In this document: in pieces, positions 4,709 through 5,838 of the stretch
Layout of the letters: each line of letters starts with the position of its first letter
Position numbering within the stretch: the stretch's first letter is position 1
Origin: Gammaproteobacteria bacterium
GTDB lineage: Bacteria > Pseudomonadota > Gammaproteobacteria > UBA9214
Assembly (NCBI GenBank): GCA_029881775.1
Contig: JAOULY010000149.1
Coordinates: forward strand, 1 to 5,838
Reading direction: 5' to 3'
Length of the DNA: 5,838 bases
The notes under the pieces: generated by a model
What the model was told of the DNA's origin: nothing
The model's input: only the letters and a program-made list of their open reading frames with translations
Database searches by the model: none
Position numbers and translations under genes: made by a program

Positions 4709-5838
4709 TCACGGCCACCAGGACCACGCAGTCAGCTTGAACCAGTCGAGCATGCGGTGTGTCCAGATCCACAACAGGCGGCGTTCATCGATCTCGATCT
4801 TGCCGACGCCCTCCATACCGGGACGCAGGATAGCGGGCGCATCGGCAAGTTCCGCCTCGATCCTGAAATAGTTGCTGCCATCGGCAGACTCGCTGACCGG
4901 CGTGATTCTCGACACGGAAAATTCCAGGATCGTATCCGGCAGGCCGGTCAGTTTAAGCCGGCCTTTCTGCCCGGCATTCACCGCCTGCATGTCGTGTTCA
5001 TTCACCTTGAGGATGAGCCGCCATGCATCGAGCGGGGCCACTTCAAACAGGACATCGCCGCGCTCCACCGGCGAACCCAGCGACTGGCTCAGGTCGCCAC
5101 TGACCACGACACCGTCAAACGGCGCCTGTATCTGCATCCGCTCGAGTTGCTGTTCGATCAGTTGCAGCTGTGCATCCGCCTCGCTGAGACGCGCATTCAC
5201 GATTGCAACCTCGGCACGATCGCGACCTGCCAGGGCGCTGCGGTATTCACGCGTATAACGCGCCTTTTCACTCGCCAGTCGGCTGCGATCCAGTTCCTTG
5301 TCGCGGTCGTCGAATGCGCCCATCAATTGACCGGCCTGCACGATGTCACCGGCGCGTACTGCGGATTCAATGATGTAACCGTCGATCGGCGCGACCACAG
5401 CACGCTGCACACTGCCTTCCAGCACGGCGTTTGCCGTGACCCGGTACTCGCCCGGCATAAACCACAGCGCCGTACACAGTGAAACCAGCGAGATGGTGGC
5501 CAGCTTCAGCGCGACATGGCGCGGACCGAACAGTTGTCGCAGTTTTCCACCGAATGCCTGGACAAGCTGGACCAGCAACCAGCGATCGTTGCGATGCTTG
5601 AGTTCCAGCACCGGCCCGATAAGTGCAGCAACGTGTGAATAGGTCTCGACCGTATTACTGTCAAACGGCTTGTTATCCTGGCGTTCAAAGGTGATAGCGC
5701 CGATGAATTTGTCATCATTAACCAGTGGCAATGTACAAACAGACGAATCATTGTTGCGCTCGGCCAGTTTTCTGTGCGCATGGTTGACCTGGTTTTCACC
5801 CGGCCATACCAGTGCCGCATCCTGGTCAATGGCCTCTT
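4709..5838 (-). CDS. GAF domain-HlyD fusion: membrane-anchored adaptor subunit (5' end outside window)
   Basis: The frame is open to the right edge, so the start is missing; 375 residues are visible. Visible residues 1-83 look like the end of a GAF domain (PLVNDDKFIGAITFER, then a helix ending VLELKHRNDR). One transmembrane segment lies at about 107-127 (KLATISLVSLCTALWF). After it come the first half of a biotinyl-lipoyl domain (about 135-175, VVAPIDGYI), a helical hairpin (177-235, rich in R, E, A, L and Q), the second lipoyl half (IQAPFDGVVV, 236-245), a beta-barrel region, and a tryptophan-rich tail (DWFKLTAWSWWP). This is the layout of an HlyD/membrane-fusion adaptor that bridges an inner-membrane exporter to the outer membrane. 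The GAF part would sit in the cytosol and could sense a ligand, but none can be named. A TTG at 5731 lies inside the GAF fold and is not the start. The stop is one base before the next gene, implying one operon. The pump served is unknown. Confidence 0.88.
   Translation of the reverse strand, partial: EAIDQDAALVWPGENQVNHAHRKLAERNNDSSVCTLPLVNDDKFIGAITFERQDNKPFDSNTVETYSHVAALIGPVLELKHRNDRWLLVQLVQAFGGKLRQLFGPRHVALKLATISLVSLCTALWFMPGEYRVTANAVLEGSVQRAVVAPIDGYIIESAVRAGDIVQAGQLMGAFDDRDKELDRSRLASEKARYTREYRSALAGRDRAEVAIVNARLSEADAQLQLIEQQLERMQIQAPFDGVVVSGDLSQSLGSPVERGDVLFEVAPLDAWRLILKVNEHDMQAVNAGQKGRLKLTGLPDTILEFSVSRITPVSESADGSNYFRIEAELADAPAILRPGMEGVGKIEIDERRLLWIWTHRMLDWFKLTAWSWWP

Noticed and set aside
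4658..5482. 274-codon plus-strand frame
   Set aside because: It lies antisense to the HlyD module and the junction of two supported genes, and its product shows no recognisable domain.
4709..5731. TTG at 5731 as the start of the GAF-HlyD gene
   Set aside because: The frame continues to the window edge with GAF-like sequence, and this TTG falls inside that fold.

Overview
The window is a single-direction block: every supportable gene lies on the minus strand, so transcription runs from the right edge to the left edge. By eye the DNA is moderately GC-rich. The REP repeats are of the GTAGGAGC type common in Gammaproteobacteria such as pseudomonads and relatives. The protein style is also proteobacterial, so a gammaproteobacterium is the best guess; genus cannot be told from this sequence.

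In transcription order: (1) 5838-4709, the C-terminal part of a GAF-domain protein fused to a membrane-anchored HlyD-type (biotinyl-lipoyl/coiled-coil/barrel) adaptor, whose start lies outside the window. (2) 4707-2560, a 715-residue polytopic membrane protein with a PqqD-like N-terminus, an M50 (site-2-protease-like) core with HELGH, and a second HlyD-type module at its C-terminus; it starts one base after gene 1 stops. (3) 2559-2206, a gene-free spacer packed with five REP palindromes, a 78-bp tandem duplication and a long-range inverted repeat. (4) 2205-202, a short SecA paralogue with intact ATPase motifs that ends before the helical wing, two-helix finger and C-terminal zinc tail of housekeeping SecA. 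(5) 198-1, the N-terminus of a periplasmic adaptor with a signal peptide and the start of a lipoyl-like domain; it begins three bases after the SecA-like stop and runs off the left edge.

Taken together this looks like an envelope export cassette. It has three separate HlyD-type modules, one carrying a presumed cytosolic GAF sensor and one fused to an intramembrane protease with a PqqD-like peptide-binding domain, plus a stripped-down SecA-type ATPase. None of the usual partners (ABC or RND pump, TolC-type outer-membrane channel, substrate gene) is visible, so they would have to lie outside the window. A working model is recognition, cleavage and/or export of a protein or peptide substrate. 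The domain calls are well supported; the shared pathway is inference from gene order. The repeat-filled spacer probably modulates expression of the SecA-like half relative to the protease half, also an inference.
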